From: Hyparrhenia diplandra
Taxonomy: Eukaryota; Streptophyta; Magnoliopsida; Poales; Poaceae
Length of the DNA stretch: 64,000 bases
Direction: 5' to 3'
NCBI GenBank assembly: GCA_015847255.1
Contig: JADLZK010004567.1
Location: 186,001-250,000 of the forward strand
Positions 11,700 to 23,294 of this stretch are shown here, one piece after another. Both the position numbers and the translations under genes were made by a program. The notes below the pieces were generated by a model, which did no database searches, had not been told where the DNA came from, and worked only from the letters and a program-made list of their open reading frames with translations. Within the stretch, counting starts at the first letter, position 1; each line of letters begins with the position of its first letter.

Positions 11700-14050
11700 C
11701 CAAGAATCTAAGTAGAAGAGCTTACCACGATAAGAAGGAGGAGTCGGATCCCAGATTCATAGAACCTTCTATTCTTTCAACTGCATCCCAAGATAAACTC
11801 TACGTCTCTACCCTTTGAAGAGAACAGAGGAGGATAGTAGTCTTTGGCACTGAGCTTTGAGACTGGTATATACAGCTAATGCCTAGTGGGCTAGTGGCAC
11901 ACAAAATGCCGAATGGATCAGAGTTCACAGAGCTCTCGAGTAAGCAACCATCCTTGTCTAATTAACTGTCTTGTGGTGACTTCAGCTCTGAGCTGTTTGT
12001 GCCCTGAAGAACACGCTGTCTTGTGTGGATTTTGGTTGCATTCCACCAGTCTTGTGTGGGCCAACAGAAAGTGAATCCTGATGTACGTGCCAATGTCGAT
12101 CACAAAAAGGACAGAACAGGACTAGATATACTGATATGTGGTAGCCGTCGCCCACATTCAGCGTGTCAAACCAGTTTCAAGTCGTGTGTGGGCCCGGCCT
12201 TTGAATTCTGATTGAAGCTTCTAGTCCAATGACGCGGACAATTGAGCATTGATGTATGCATGATGAAGTAAGGATCATATCAGTCATGAAATTAAAACCC
12301 CTATACATATACATCTCTGTTCTGAACATCCACTGCAGACATCTCTGCTACTTTCTGCGAGGCCCTTGTCTATTGCCTGAACTTTCCAAGCCCATGCATC
12401 ATAGCACTAGCACAGGTAACTGTTAGGCAAACTTGAAGAAACTAACAATCCCAGCAAATTTCACTGTAGCACAAGTGTATTTTTTTATCACTAGAAGTAA
12501 CAATGATCATTAGGCAAATCTGCCTGGAATACCCTGTTGAATCCTAGAGGCGACGACCATCCATTCACCGGAGATAGCCAGCCCGTTGCTCACGTCGTTC
12601 AGCGTGTGATCAAATTAAACCAGTTGCTGTCTGTCACCAAGTCGTGCGTGCGTGGCTGCTGTCACGAAGTTGTGCAAGTGAAATGAGAAATACAGTGAGT
12701 ATCGATGAACATATTGGATTTTGCATGATATGGTCCATTCTCAGCCTAGGCGCATTTACACTCAACACCGAACAGAACTGAACTTTCGGTTATTGGGGTT
12801 TTCTGTTTTGTGAACTTTGGTCCTGCCGAACCCAACGACCGATGAACTGATGTTTAGTTCGCACAAGCTGAGCAATGCGAGTCGAGCAGACTTGACGCAA
12901 CCACAAAACACACCACTCATGACTCTTGGTCCTAGTCTAAGCTTTCTTCATTGACCATTGTCCATCGAAGACCTTGACTTTCTCCATAGTTGTCAACCAT
13001 CTTGATGCACTCAATATGACAATACCCACACATTCACAAGGCAATGCATTTGACGCGTCAGTTATTCCAAATCGTCACAACACAACTCAACAAAAGATCC
13101 ATCAACTCGTCTTGACAGTTACTCATCATCCATACATGGCTACGTATCCAAGTTGTCATCTCAAATGTACAAAGTTTTTTTTTTTTTTTTGAAACATCAA
13201 ATGCACGAAGCTCTGTTTTACTAACAGAAGGGCACAATAAACGTCTCATCTTTGCACTAATAACTGAAAAAGAAAAAGCGAGCACTCCAGAGGGGCCACA
13301 AATACATATGGGCCAGCCAGCGTTTGATAGGTGGGTTTGGGTCTAAAGTGGGCCTATATTCAGCATGGACTGGACGACCCAGTTTGGCAAAAGACCGATT
13401 GTGACCCATCCCTTTCTGCAGCGCGCGGGGACATTGCTCTCTATTGCCCTGCATTCCCCATTTGCTGGGACTGGATCAGGAGGTTCATGGTCCATGAAGA
13501 CCGATATTTGTCCTTGCCGCCCTCGGTTGCTAGCTGTGAATCCTTTAACTAAGGACGAGGCTGAGACATTTCTAGACGTGGATGGTTGCGATCCGGATCG
13601 GACGGTTGGGACATGGTACTGCAAAGAGTGATCTGAGTCTTGTGCGTGCGTTTAGGCCCGTCAGCGGCCTGTGCCTCACTCGCTGCTAAGATGCGGACGG
13701 CACACCCCCGGTGGGCCTGTGGCCCGGTTCCTACCAACGCGCGGCACTCCAGAGCTGACGCATGGACCCCACACTCGAGGCCTGCCTATTGGCCACGAAC
13801 TACCTCCTCTGCCTTCGGGCGCGCTTGCCCTGTTTGTGCAAAGAACAGAGAACAGAGCAGCGTGCCTGTGTTTGTGCTACTACTGCAAACAGCAACTCGC
13901 CTGCTACTGTACATCGCAGACAGTGAAACTATGCAGCCAGTGCTCAACGTTCTGTCAACCATGGATACATACGATGAAGCGCCCTGATTTGCAGCAGCCA
14001 ATTGCCAACATTTTGGCTCTCTGTTTCGTAACCAAGGTACCAATAATCTT
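11700..14050. repeat. Duplicated promoter and upstream region, copy 2
   Basis: Collinear with 5,870-9,545 but shorter. It lacks the TAA-flanked MITE and the internal repeat of the 3' block. Low-confidence open frames (for example 13,640-13,987 on plus and 13,786-14,085 on minus) follow the repeat and have no recognisable domain. Confidence 0.7.
11726..11786 (-). pseudogene. Receptor-kinase first exon, copy 2, broken
   Basis: Counterpart of the exon at 5894-5956 with the same ATG context and GTAAGC donor. It is 61 bp instead of 63 bp and has TAG at codon 6 (MQLKE then stop), so it is dead. Its TATA-like sequence lies near 11,862-11,875. Confidence 0.65.
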
Positions 14051-15760
14051 ATGATCACATCGGCTGACAGCAACGGGAAGAGCAAGCACAGAACTGTGTC
14101 ACGCGCGGAGCTGATAATAGCATCAATCTCCAGATCATGATATTAGCATTTGGTCCAAATAGTACATAAACGATCATAGGTACCTCAAGTGCAGTACGGT
14201 ACGAGTACAGGAAACAGCCGAGCAAAAAACATCATCTTTACAAACAAGCGAAACACTGAATCGACGACAACGCTGACACTGAAATGGAATATGACTACCA
14301 TCAGCGTGTTCTGATGGACTTATTTGTAGAAGGTACATATACCAGCTCAACAAACCTCAAAATATAACCACACAAAAAAAGAGCAAGATAGTCTTCGCAG
14401 CACCCGTTGGCAGCCAGAAACGAGGTAGCGCAGCAACGAATGGCATGTAGTGGAACCAGAAATTTTGCTCTCGAAACTCGATCATTTATTCATTTATGCT
14501 GCATAGTTTAAATGGATATCACTACATCAGCGCTCAACATTCAGATGTGACTGTTAGAGAGGCGAATGGTAAATGTCCTTCTGCTATACAAAAGTAACTA
14601 CGACATCCGGAAGACCAAAACATTGCCTTTTTTTTTTTTTTTTCTTATAGAGTTTATTAGGCATGAACCTCATCCAGATTTGGTTTGTGAATGGAAAGTA
14701 GGGGATGCAGCACTGTCACAGATATTTATGCAAAGCTGTCACAGATATATGCAAAGGGGTGGAAAATTGATACAAAGCGATCTTATCTTACTAGTACTAA
14801 TTCGATACTATAAAAGCAACATTTTTGAGATTGCTTGAAATTGTTTTGCTTGCTTGTAATAATGAACAAACATATGCATTAGTCGATGCGAAAAATTTGG
14901 AATATTAATATATTCCCTTTTCTAAAACAGTTATTCCGTATGAGATGTTTTGGGACAAAACTGAATTTGAGTAATTCTCACAAAATCAAAAAGATTTCGC
15001 CATCAGTTATGTAAACTATTACCATTGATAACAATAACCATTGTATCTATTCTGTTTCATTTTTAAAAAATCATATCTCCACCATTATGAAAACATAATT
15101 GCAACCTATGACAATATGAGACATATCTAAAGTAACCCTAAATTTCCTAAATTACCCATAATACCATTATGATATGTAACTAACAAGACTCCTTAAATTT
15201 GCATCTAAATAGCCACTTCTATCTATAATAAAAATAACCCAAAATATCCCCTAAAATGTGCGTCTAAATTGCTAAAATTTGCATACATATAAAAATTTCT
15301 AAATAGCCATAAAAATTAGACCTCTTTGTGTTTCTAAATTATCCACTGCCACTGATATCGATATATAAAAAACTAAAAAGACATAAATGTGTAAATTTTA
15401 ACTGAAACATTGTGACATATCTATATTGATACCAAATTACATTATACTTCCTATAAAAATGCTACAACTATAAACTATAGTTCTTTGATAAGAAAATTCA
15501 ACATCTTCAATATTGGAGCAGATTAGTGCAGGCCAAAGGTGGCTATGATATCTAGTTGTTGAGATTCGTTTGAAGTAAACAATGGTTATTAAGCTTAAAT
15601 AATAGCTCTTTTCAAGTTAGGACCATGGCTCTCTCCTAACTCACTTGAGCTCTACCGCCAATCTTGAATGTCATGATGCAATTTTAAATGGCCGGTTGTA
15701 CCATCGTACTAATAATTAATTATGAGTGTACTCTACTGCCTAAAAATGTCTCTGTTTAAA
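14051..15760. other. AT-rich intergenic DNA
   Basis: No gene, repeat array or domain recognised. There is a poly(T) run at about 14,629-14,643, and the region from 14,850 to 15,760 is strongly AT-rich with stops in all frames. Confidence 0.5.
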
Positions 15761-15761
15761 G

Positions 15762-15875
15762 GGGAGTGTCTATTTGTCTGTTGACAGATTTTCACAAGAA
15801 CAAATCTGTCAACAGATTTTTGTAAACTAAAAAATCTGTCAACAGATTATCACAGCCACAAATCTGTCAAATTTT
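15762..15875. repeat. Left terminal repeat cluster of composite block
   Basis: CTATTTGTCTGTTGACAG is followed by three more copies of AAATCTGTCAACAGATT-type palindromes in about 110 bp. A related inverted version occurs at 25,735-25,795 (CTGTTGACAGATAAATAG). The two could be the ends of one large non-autonomous element enclosing about 10 kb. No matching target duplication was found, so this is tentative. Confidence 0.4.
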
Positions 15876-16170
15876 CAAAAGTACAGATTCAAGAACCCAA
15901 CAAAAAGAATATCAAACCCATTAACCCCATAGCTTCTTGAGTATTCACATAACCAACGGCACACAAAAAATAGCCTCCTGTTTCATGTGTGACAGGTAGT
16001 TCTAAGCAGATAAAATAGTCTGTGTCTACAGACAACAAGAAGTACAGGTTCACTACATCAAATTTGGACACCAAGAACAGGAATCCAAACACAAGCATCA
16101 AGGGACAAAATACCGATTTAATGTCCATTGAGCCAGCTGCTTGTATGACAACTCCTTCTCAATATTCTCC

Positions 16171-17403
16171 TGGAGTCAAATGATCCCTGGAGTGATAATA
16201 AAGTGCTATCAGAAATCCAGTGTTTGAAAAAAGAAACAGGAAGCTAAAATCTGGCGTAATGGAATGGGGCTGGGAAATGGGTGTGATCGCGTACCACAAG
16301 CAAAACGGCCACCAGCGTTTCCAATGCTCTTGCTGAGCTCGTGTCCACCTGAGTGTACAAACAGAAAACCAAACAGTTGTTAAGCTTACTATCTGACAAT
16401 GGCTCTGAATAGAACCTAATAGTATAGACTACAGTTTGAAAACTAAGGATAAAACAACAAAATCTGGCAAAGTGCAGAAACAAAGGTGTTAAAATAGACA
16501 AATTTGGACTGATCAGTGACATCCACCATAATATAAACAAAGCTATTACAAAGTATAATATTCAAAACCAAAAAAATAATATTAACGATGGCATTGTGCA
16601 AAGCCAAAGTTCTTACAAAAAGATCCACATCATCAAAGGATAGCCAAAATGGATGACTCAAATTGTAAGACACTAGCTTAGTTCACCTTATTTAAAGTTC
16701 AAATATCCTCTATCCTGACTTACAAAAAAAACAAAAAAAAAACAGGGTTTTGTTTTTCAGGGTATTATGGCACAGTACAAAGCATAGCCTTACCAAACTT
16801 TTCTGTCCACCATTCAATAAACAAAATCAGATGTAATTAGACACATGAATTCATTCACGTGATCCATGAACAAAGTATATATAGTGAAAAACTTAGCTCA
16901 AAACAGAGGAAAAAGAACCACAGTCAACAGACAATGCACCTACTGTTATCATACACACGGCATGTGAATGCAATTATGGACTATGCCTAAAGGATCACAG
17001 AAGTAACACAGCTTCCTTAGCCAAAGTACCTGCGACCAGCTACTACATGGTATGTGAAAATCAAGAAAAGGTAGGGCAGAGATCATTACCATCTGATCCA
17101 CCTGTCACATTTCAAAAAAAATCACTAGCATGGCGGTTCTCGTCTTCTGGTGCTGCACTCCTTGCTCGCAGGATTGTAGTGTAGCCCTTAAATATGAAAC
17201 AAGTTCACCAACAAAGTAGAAAAGTTCAATGGTCGATAACTTAGCAGTTAGCACACATCCTGACCAGATAAGCAAGCCAAAATAAAAAGAAAGAATAAAT
17301 ACCAGTTGATATGCAGCCACTTGTGGTGTCACCAAGAGCATGCACATGGAACCCTGGAGGCCAGGCTTGAGGCCAGAGACACTTCCGGTGACAGTGGTTG
17401 GGC
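16171..17403 (-). pseudogene. Cytosolic-type Cu/Zn superoxide dismutase pseudogene
   Basis: Four exon remnants of a copper/zinc superoxide dismutase (which dismutes superoxide to peroxide and oxygen) lie in gene order on the minus strand, with introns retained. Exon 17,303-17,403 gives GPTTVTGSVSGLKPGL and, after a one-base loss, GFHVHALGDTTSGCISTG, containing two copper-ligand histidines. About 17,121-17,187 is the NPAGKEHGAPEDE-like exon, diverged and stop-laden. 16,295-16,348 gives GHELSKSIGNAGGRFACG. 16,171-16,186 is IIGLQ with the glycine changed to a stop. Exon junctions have normal GT/AG. The wording matches plant cytosolic rather than plastid enzymes. Retained introns show a DNA-level copy, not a processed one. 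Exons for the N terminus and the zinc loop were not found. Confidence 0.85.
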
Positions 17404-17989
17404 CTGACAATAGATCCAGCGAGCAGAGTCAACAAACACGAAGACGACAAATTCAATAAAAGCAAAAAGAAAAAAATGTATGACCTTTCACACATGAAGA
17501 ACACAACTCTAGGAGAATCACACCACACACAAATGGATACAATTAAGATGCTCGCCACTCTCGCAGCACCTGCCCAAAACAGCCCCTCCTGCACCCACCG
17601 ACAGACAACCATTCAATAAGATACCACAGAGGCAAGACATAAAACTGAAATTAACTATGACTGAAAACTGAAACAGTCACTGAGACGAGGAGGGCAAAGA
17701 GACAGGCACAGAGACAAGAACATCATCAGGTAAATATCATCTACCATAGATACTTAATTAGGCAAAAAAAGATAATCATCAGCCACAAAAAGAGAGAAAA
17801 AAAAAAGACAAACAAAAAATTAGCTCTCAAAGACACTGCAACCACATCGACTAACTACATGACACCGTCTCATTACAATGTAAGTCTAGCACCCCAATTC
17901 AGTTAGATTCAGATAAATAATACAGAGAAAGAGAGGTTAAACAGGAGTCGATTACTTACATTTCTCGGCACCCCAACTTGACATCAAAC

Positions 17990-18066
17990 ACCATTCATTG
18001 GAATCGCATCTCGCCTGCGGTGTACAATTTCTTAATTCCATCATAGACAGGTATCTTGTGGGCAAG
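17990..18066 (-). pseudogene. Unidentified captured exon
   Basis: The minus strand reads HKIPVYDGIKKLYTAGEMRF then Q and TGA. It is fluent protein-like sequence in otherwise non-coding DNA, upstream in sense of the superoxide dismutase remnants. I do not recognise the family. It may come from a third gene or from a chimeric transcript running through this block. Confidence 0.4.
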
Positions 18067-18261
18067 GGACGTCGCACCATGCACCTTGAGAAAGCTTTGA
18101 CAGAAAACAACCTTGTTTGTTCTTCAAGCCTACGGCTCTGGAAACCTGATAATGTGTACAGATTGAGTCAAATATGTATGGAGCACACATCAAAGCTAGA
18201 AAACAAACAAAGATAGAGAAATAAAAGAGGGAGACAATTCGAAAACAAAGGATAAGCTGCC

Positions 18262-18885
18262 ATTGCATAGTAGGGGGCATGCTTTTAATTTAAAAAAAAA
18301 AAACCCAAAACCCATTTCCTAGTAGGGGGCATGCTTTTAAATTTAAAAAAGACAACAAAACCCAAAAACCCATTGCCAAGTAGGGGGCACGCAATTTTAA
18401 TTCCAAAAGAGAATCGCCCCAAAACCCATTGACTAGGAGGGCATGCTTTTAATTTTCAAAAAACAAAAAAAAACCCCCAAAACCCTTTGCATAGTAGGGG
18501 GCATGCTTTGTTAAAAAATAAAAATTGCCCCAAAACAATTTACCTTCTAGGGGGGCATGCTTTAATAATTAAAAAAAAAAAAAAAAAACCAATACCCTAC
18601 TAGGAAGGCATGCTTTTTTTCAAAAAACTAAAAGCCCCAAAACTTATTGCCTAGTAGGGGCATGCTATTTTTTTCCAAAAGAAAATTGCCCCCAAAACCC
18701 ATTGCCTACTAGGGGAATGCTTTTAAATTTAAAAGACAACAAAACCCAAAAACCCATTGCCTAGTAGGGGCATGCAATTTTTATTCCAAAGAGAATTGCC
18801 CCAAAACCCATTGCCTAGTAGGGGGCATGCTTTTAATTTTCAAAAAACAAAGATGCCGGAACCAAATGGTGTTGGGGGCATGCAA
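18262..18885. repeat. Tandem array of ~55-bp units (11-12 copies)
   Basis: The core TAGTAGGGGGCATGCTTTTA, with variants, recurs about every 51-59 bp, at approximately 18,268, 18,319, 18,378, 18,433, 18,490, 18,546, 18,597, 18,650, 18,706, 18,760, 18,812 and a last diverged one near 18,868. Between cores lie A-rich stretches and AAAACCCATTGCC. Each core contains the palindrome GCATGC. This is a degenerate minisatellite. The interspersed sequences are not unique spacers, so it is not a CRISPR array. Confidence 0.85.
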
Positions 18886-20890
18886 CATAAATTACATGAT
18901 CAAATAACAAAGATGCTGGAACCAAATGGTGTTAATAAATCTGAATGATATGATAGGCTCCAAACATCGGTAAACATGTAGTGCTGGAATAGTGGAATAA
19001 GTACAATATAGTTGGTAGAGATGATGCAGGAATCCATTGAGGCACAGGTTGTTGCCCAGTGCTGCTGTACTAGGAATGGTGCTACGAACGAATGACATTT
19101 CGACAGATCTAACATTCCATCAACCAAAAAACAGGGGGCTAGATCCCACACACCCCTGCCCCTCCCCTACCCAGTCAGCAGCTCAATGCACAATACATAA
19201 ACAAGCATCCGCAAACAGAGGACACAGAATCCAGGTGCTAGTTGCAACCTTGTACAAATAAAGTCTGGATTTATGCATGCTAAAATGGATCCCACACATT
19301 GAGGAATGGTGCTAGGAACAAAAACTGAGCACAGGGGGGAAGAAAAACTAAGCAAGCACAGGCAAACATCACATATTCATATGTTTGATGGATTCACTGA
19401 ATCCAGCAATGTTAAAACAAGTGTAGGAACCTAGTCTTCCATGGCAATCAAGGGGGCACTAGCACAATATTTTTTATTATTTTTTGAACATTCCCATCAG
19501 AATGCCAAAAAAGTTGAATTCACTAGACAAATTAGCCATCAGTTATTACAATTCCAAAACATTAGGCATGCTGAATTTTGAAATTCAAATCACCAGCAAA
19601 ACAACGCTAATTCGAATTTAACAAAGGAATTTAGCTAACGAACATAGTGGCTGCATTTTAAAAGGCTGATACAAAGGTGGCTCCCATTAAAAAAATACAG
19701 TGTCTAATTGTACTCTCCACTCTAAATGCATTCAGTCAACCACAACTAAGCAGGAAAAATAGAGACAAAATCACCACAAGTCAATAAAGATTCAAACACT
19801 ACCCGGGCGCGTCACATGGCGTCGATGCCGGGCAATGAACAGCCGCGTCTGAAATCACCTTGGCCTTCTCTTCCTAGCAACACTCAAAAAAAAGAAGCAG
19901 CATGAACAAACAACTTAGCTCTTTTGACATCAAAAAATCAGAAAAATAGCTAGCTGCCAAATCATTGGAAATAAGAACATGGAGAACTGATTCCTTTATT
20001 ACTCACGTTTCCTTGTAGAGGGCAAGCAAACAACGAGATTGTTCCAACGATCTTTGCTGCTCCTGCCTTGTTCTTCATGTTCAGTGACTCCACTCTGAAT
20101 GAAAGGATAGAGCCAGTTTCAGACATTCAGTTTCAGCAGTTTCAGACTTTCAGTTTGATCAGAACAAGAGAGCAGGTTCAGACTGAAGGATAAATGAAAT
20201 CTAATATACACCATTGATCATTCAAAGGTTCCTGCTGTTCTCAAAAAGGCAAAATCCAGGTCCATTAAATAGACACAGCTCTGCAAATTATATCTAATAG
20301 AGACAAAGATATAAGGAGAGAAAAATGATTGACCCAAACTCCTTCAGTAACTCATCAGAATACTTCATAATTTTCACTGCTAGCTCCCTGCCATTTGCCA
20401 AACAGCCTCTGTAAACTCGACTGGTGCCTCCTTCTCTTTGGGCTTCTGTTAAACATACTCGTTCTGGTCATCTTGCTACATGCAGCAACAACAATCTCAT
20501 TCTGTAGCAAAAGACATCAAAACAAAGCATGAGACCAAAGAGTAGTCAGCTAAGTTTCAGGTTATTTTTGCAGAATCTGACAACATGGTCTGACAATTCA
20601 GATCAACTCAAAATAACTCAAAGTCAAAATTCAGATCAACTAAATAGAAAGAAAAATAGTCCCACCAACATCTAAATGTTACTCCACCCACATCCACTAA
20701 CTTGATGACATGTCAGATAGATAAAAATGACACCACAGACATACACAAACCAAAGCTACATAGAATGCAGCTCTCTCTTAGTTCAGAAAGAGACAAAGGC
20801 ATTTCGGCTCACAAACACATACAGAGAGATAATCATCCAAATTCTAATAAAATAAATAAGACTACATAGACATACAAATTGACATATAAA
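18886..20890. other. Non-coding sequence of composite block
   Basis: AT-rich to mixed sequence with many stops. Some phrases resemble intron and UTR sequence on the minus strand, but no domain was recognised. Nothing else supported. Confidence 0.35.
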
Positions 20891-21460
20891 TTCAACTAAA
20901 GTCAATAATAGTATAGAGAGAGAGAAACACACACATAAACAAATACTATACTTGCATTCGCCCACAAAGAGAGACACAGAGAGAAATAGACTCCCTCCAA
21001 CACCAAAATACTACTCAAATACCTATAGACATAGAGGGATAGAGATACAGAGAGGGACACATAGAGAGATAGAGATAGACACACAAATATAGAGACACAC
21101 AGATAGACACACAAATTCTACTCAAATGACACACACAAACACACAAAATGACTGAAGCCAAAGACAAAGACTGAAATATACTGAAATACAATCAAACTGA
21201 ATTTATTAGTTTTGAAACAAACACAGACACAGAAAGAAAGATAGAGAGAGAGATAGAGAGAAATAGAGAGAAACAGAAAGAGAGACAGAGATAGAAACAA
21301 TAACTTGTCATACTTTATATAGCTACGACAAAAGAGGCAAACACACACACATATAGAGAGACACACACGCACACACACCACAGAGAGAGAGAAGCACATT
21401 CAGCTACACATATAGAGATATAAACACACGCACATATAGAGATATAGACACATGCCAAAA
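20890..21460. repeat. Purine-rich AGAGAC/AGATAG simple repeats
   Basis: Imperfect AGAGA, GAGACA and ACACAC tracts cover about 570 bp. Minus-strand open frames rich in Leu, Ser, Val and Cys across this stretch are by-products of the repeat and are not genes. Confidence 0.8.
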
Positions 21461-22206
21461 TTCCGATGAGGTTGAAGTTTACCAATATCCACTAGTGTTT
21501 AAGAGTGCAGAGGGTCTAAGCATCTAAATATCCTAGTGCAGGAATTCAAAAGCTCATTTGAATTTCATAAAAAAAAAAAACTCATGTGACGAACAGATTA
21601 ATAACGCAAAAAATGCAGAAATTAGCATGATTGATTACTGTATGGAAACAATATTTTAACTCAGAGCTTGTAGACATAACAAGATTAACAGAAAAAAATT
21701 ACTTGAGTTAAACTCCATAGCAATTATCACAACGAAAACCAATATTACTGTCCATTTGCGGAGCTACACAAGCTGAAACAGCTCGAGCTCCTATAATAAG
21801 ACATTCAACAAAACGGTGCATTACTCAAGTTCAAATCTCCTCTACCGGATTTAATGTCAAATTAACTGAATTAACTGCATCACTCACAAGTCTCGCTGCT
21901 CAGAAATCACAAGCCACATTTCAGAAACTAGATATATAGATAAGTACAAGTTGTTGAATCCGAAATTGAAACAAGTAACCAGATTCACTCACCTGACCAT
22001 AGTACACGAACGGCAGTTACGGCACAAATGTTGCGGCAAAAACAACAGTCACTCCAGAACCCATCAGCACGAGCCTTCCTAGCCCCTTCACAACAAGCCA
22101 AGCGCACTGTTGTGATTAACAGCACACACGCACAGATCGATAGCAATAGCTCCTCGAGCAAAAACAAAATCGACGAACAACCATAGGAAGAACAGAATAC
22201 ACTTAC

Positions 22207-22549
22207 GAAATCGATCGAGTGAAAGAGACTAATCAGTGGCCGTCGGTAAAGGGAGCAGCGGCGCGCCAGGATAGCGGCCGAGCCATTGCCCCGCCGCGGA
22301 CACCGGGGACAGCGACGCGCGAGGCCACCGCCCGAGCCACAGCCCGCCGCGGCAGCCGCGGCACAGGGGGAGTGGAACTGACGCCAAAAGCTCCGCCATC
22401 CCACCGCCTGCGCGCGGCGCACGCGACACCGTGGCCAGGACGATGCGGAGAGGATTGGGGAAGCGGTGGGATACGGAGATGAAAAAGGATTTGCGGGTTT
22501 CGAATGCTACTCTCCGGACCCATCTAAAATCTAAAAACTCCTATATAGA
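22207..22549 (-). promoter_or_regulatory. Orphan promoter with GC-rich first exon
   Basis: The minus strand shows CTCTATATAG (22,541-22,549), then a GC-rich transcribed-looking segment with in-frame ATGs (one reading MAELLASVPLPLCRGCRG...) that ends at a strong GTAAGT donor (exon end 22,207). This is the layout of a grass gene's 5' end: TATA, GC-rich exon 1, donor. No domain was recognised and no downstream exon matches, so it is probably a captured gene 5' end. It faces the superoxide dismutase remnants on the same strand and could have driven chimeric transcripts. Confidence 0.5.
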
Positions 22550-22559
22550 GCTCCCCACT

Positions 22560-23294
22560 ATGTATGGTTAAGGAATTACCGCGCCTCCGATTGGTTTCGA
22601 GTGAGTGGTAACTTCGGTTCGGTGGCTTCTTCGTGACCCCCAAGCGTTTGCTCATCGCCGGCGCCAGCCCATGCGCCGCCTTTGCCCAGCGTCATGGATG
22701 CCCCAAACGGTGTCCATGCAACTTCAGAGCACTAAATGCACCCACCACCGGCGATCGAAGATCAGAGGCCGAATGCAATCATTGTCCACCCGCATTTACT
22801 TTCAGCCAGCTAGCATATATATGATGGGAGCAGAGGATGGGAGCGGAGCACGGGAGCATCTCAGGCCCGCCGTGGACCCGTGGTCGAGCTCCTTCCTTCC
22901 GGGCGCGCGGCGGTCGCTCTCCGGACGATGTCGTTGGGGAGGAGAAGCCACGGACGATGCCGACAACGGGGAGGACGACGATGTCGCGCTTCCACCGCTC
23001 TCTTCATCCACGCGCGTCCTTCTCCCCGCCCGCCCCCGCCGCCGCGAGATGGCGGCGAGCCCGACGAGGTGGTCGGGTGCGGCCGCCTCCCGACGACGGC
23101 GAGGCCCGCTGGCCATCACGGGCGACGACGACATCGCCCGGCGCCGCCGCCCGCGCCCGCGACCGTCGTTCGGCCTCGCCGCAGACGAGGAGCCCGCCGC
23201 CGCTTCGCCATTTGCCTCTCCGCCCGACGCCGCTCCGCGCCCGACACTACCGAGTGCTCGCCGCCGCCTCCATCCGTCCCCTCGCGCAACCGGT
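22560..23294. other. GC-rich gene-like fragment left of solo LTR
   Basis: Very GC-rich sequence with long overlapping frames in several phases, including a 386-codon plus frame that runs on into the LTR, so that frame cannot be an ancestral gene. It continues beyond the LTR at 24,650. No domain was recognised; the encoded composition is Arg, Pro and Ala-rich. Confidence 0.4.

Noticed and set aside
16171..17403. Functional superoxide dismutase gene
   Set aside because: Frameshift before FHVHALGD, a stop in IIGLQG, and missing N-terminal and zinc-loop exons.
18262..18885. Possible CRISPR-like repeat/spacer array
   Set aside because: The segments between cores are themselves similar A-rich repeats, units vary in length, and the window is a plant nuclear genome.
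20783..21399. Three minus-strand open frames rich in Leu, Ser, Val, Cys
   Set aside because: Translations of AGAGAC/ACACAC simple repeats.
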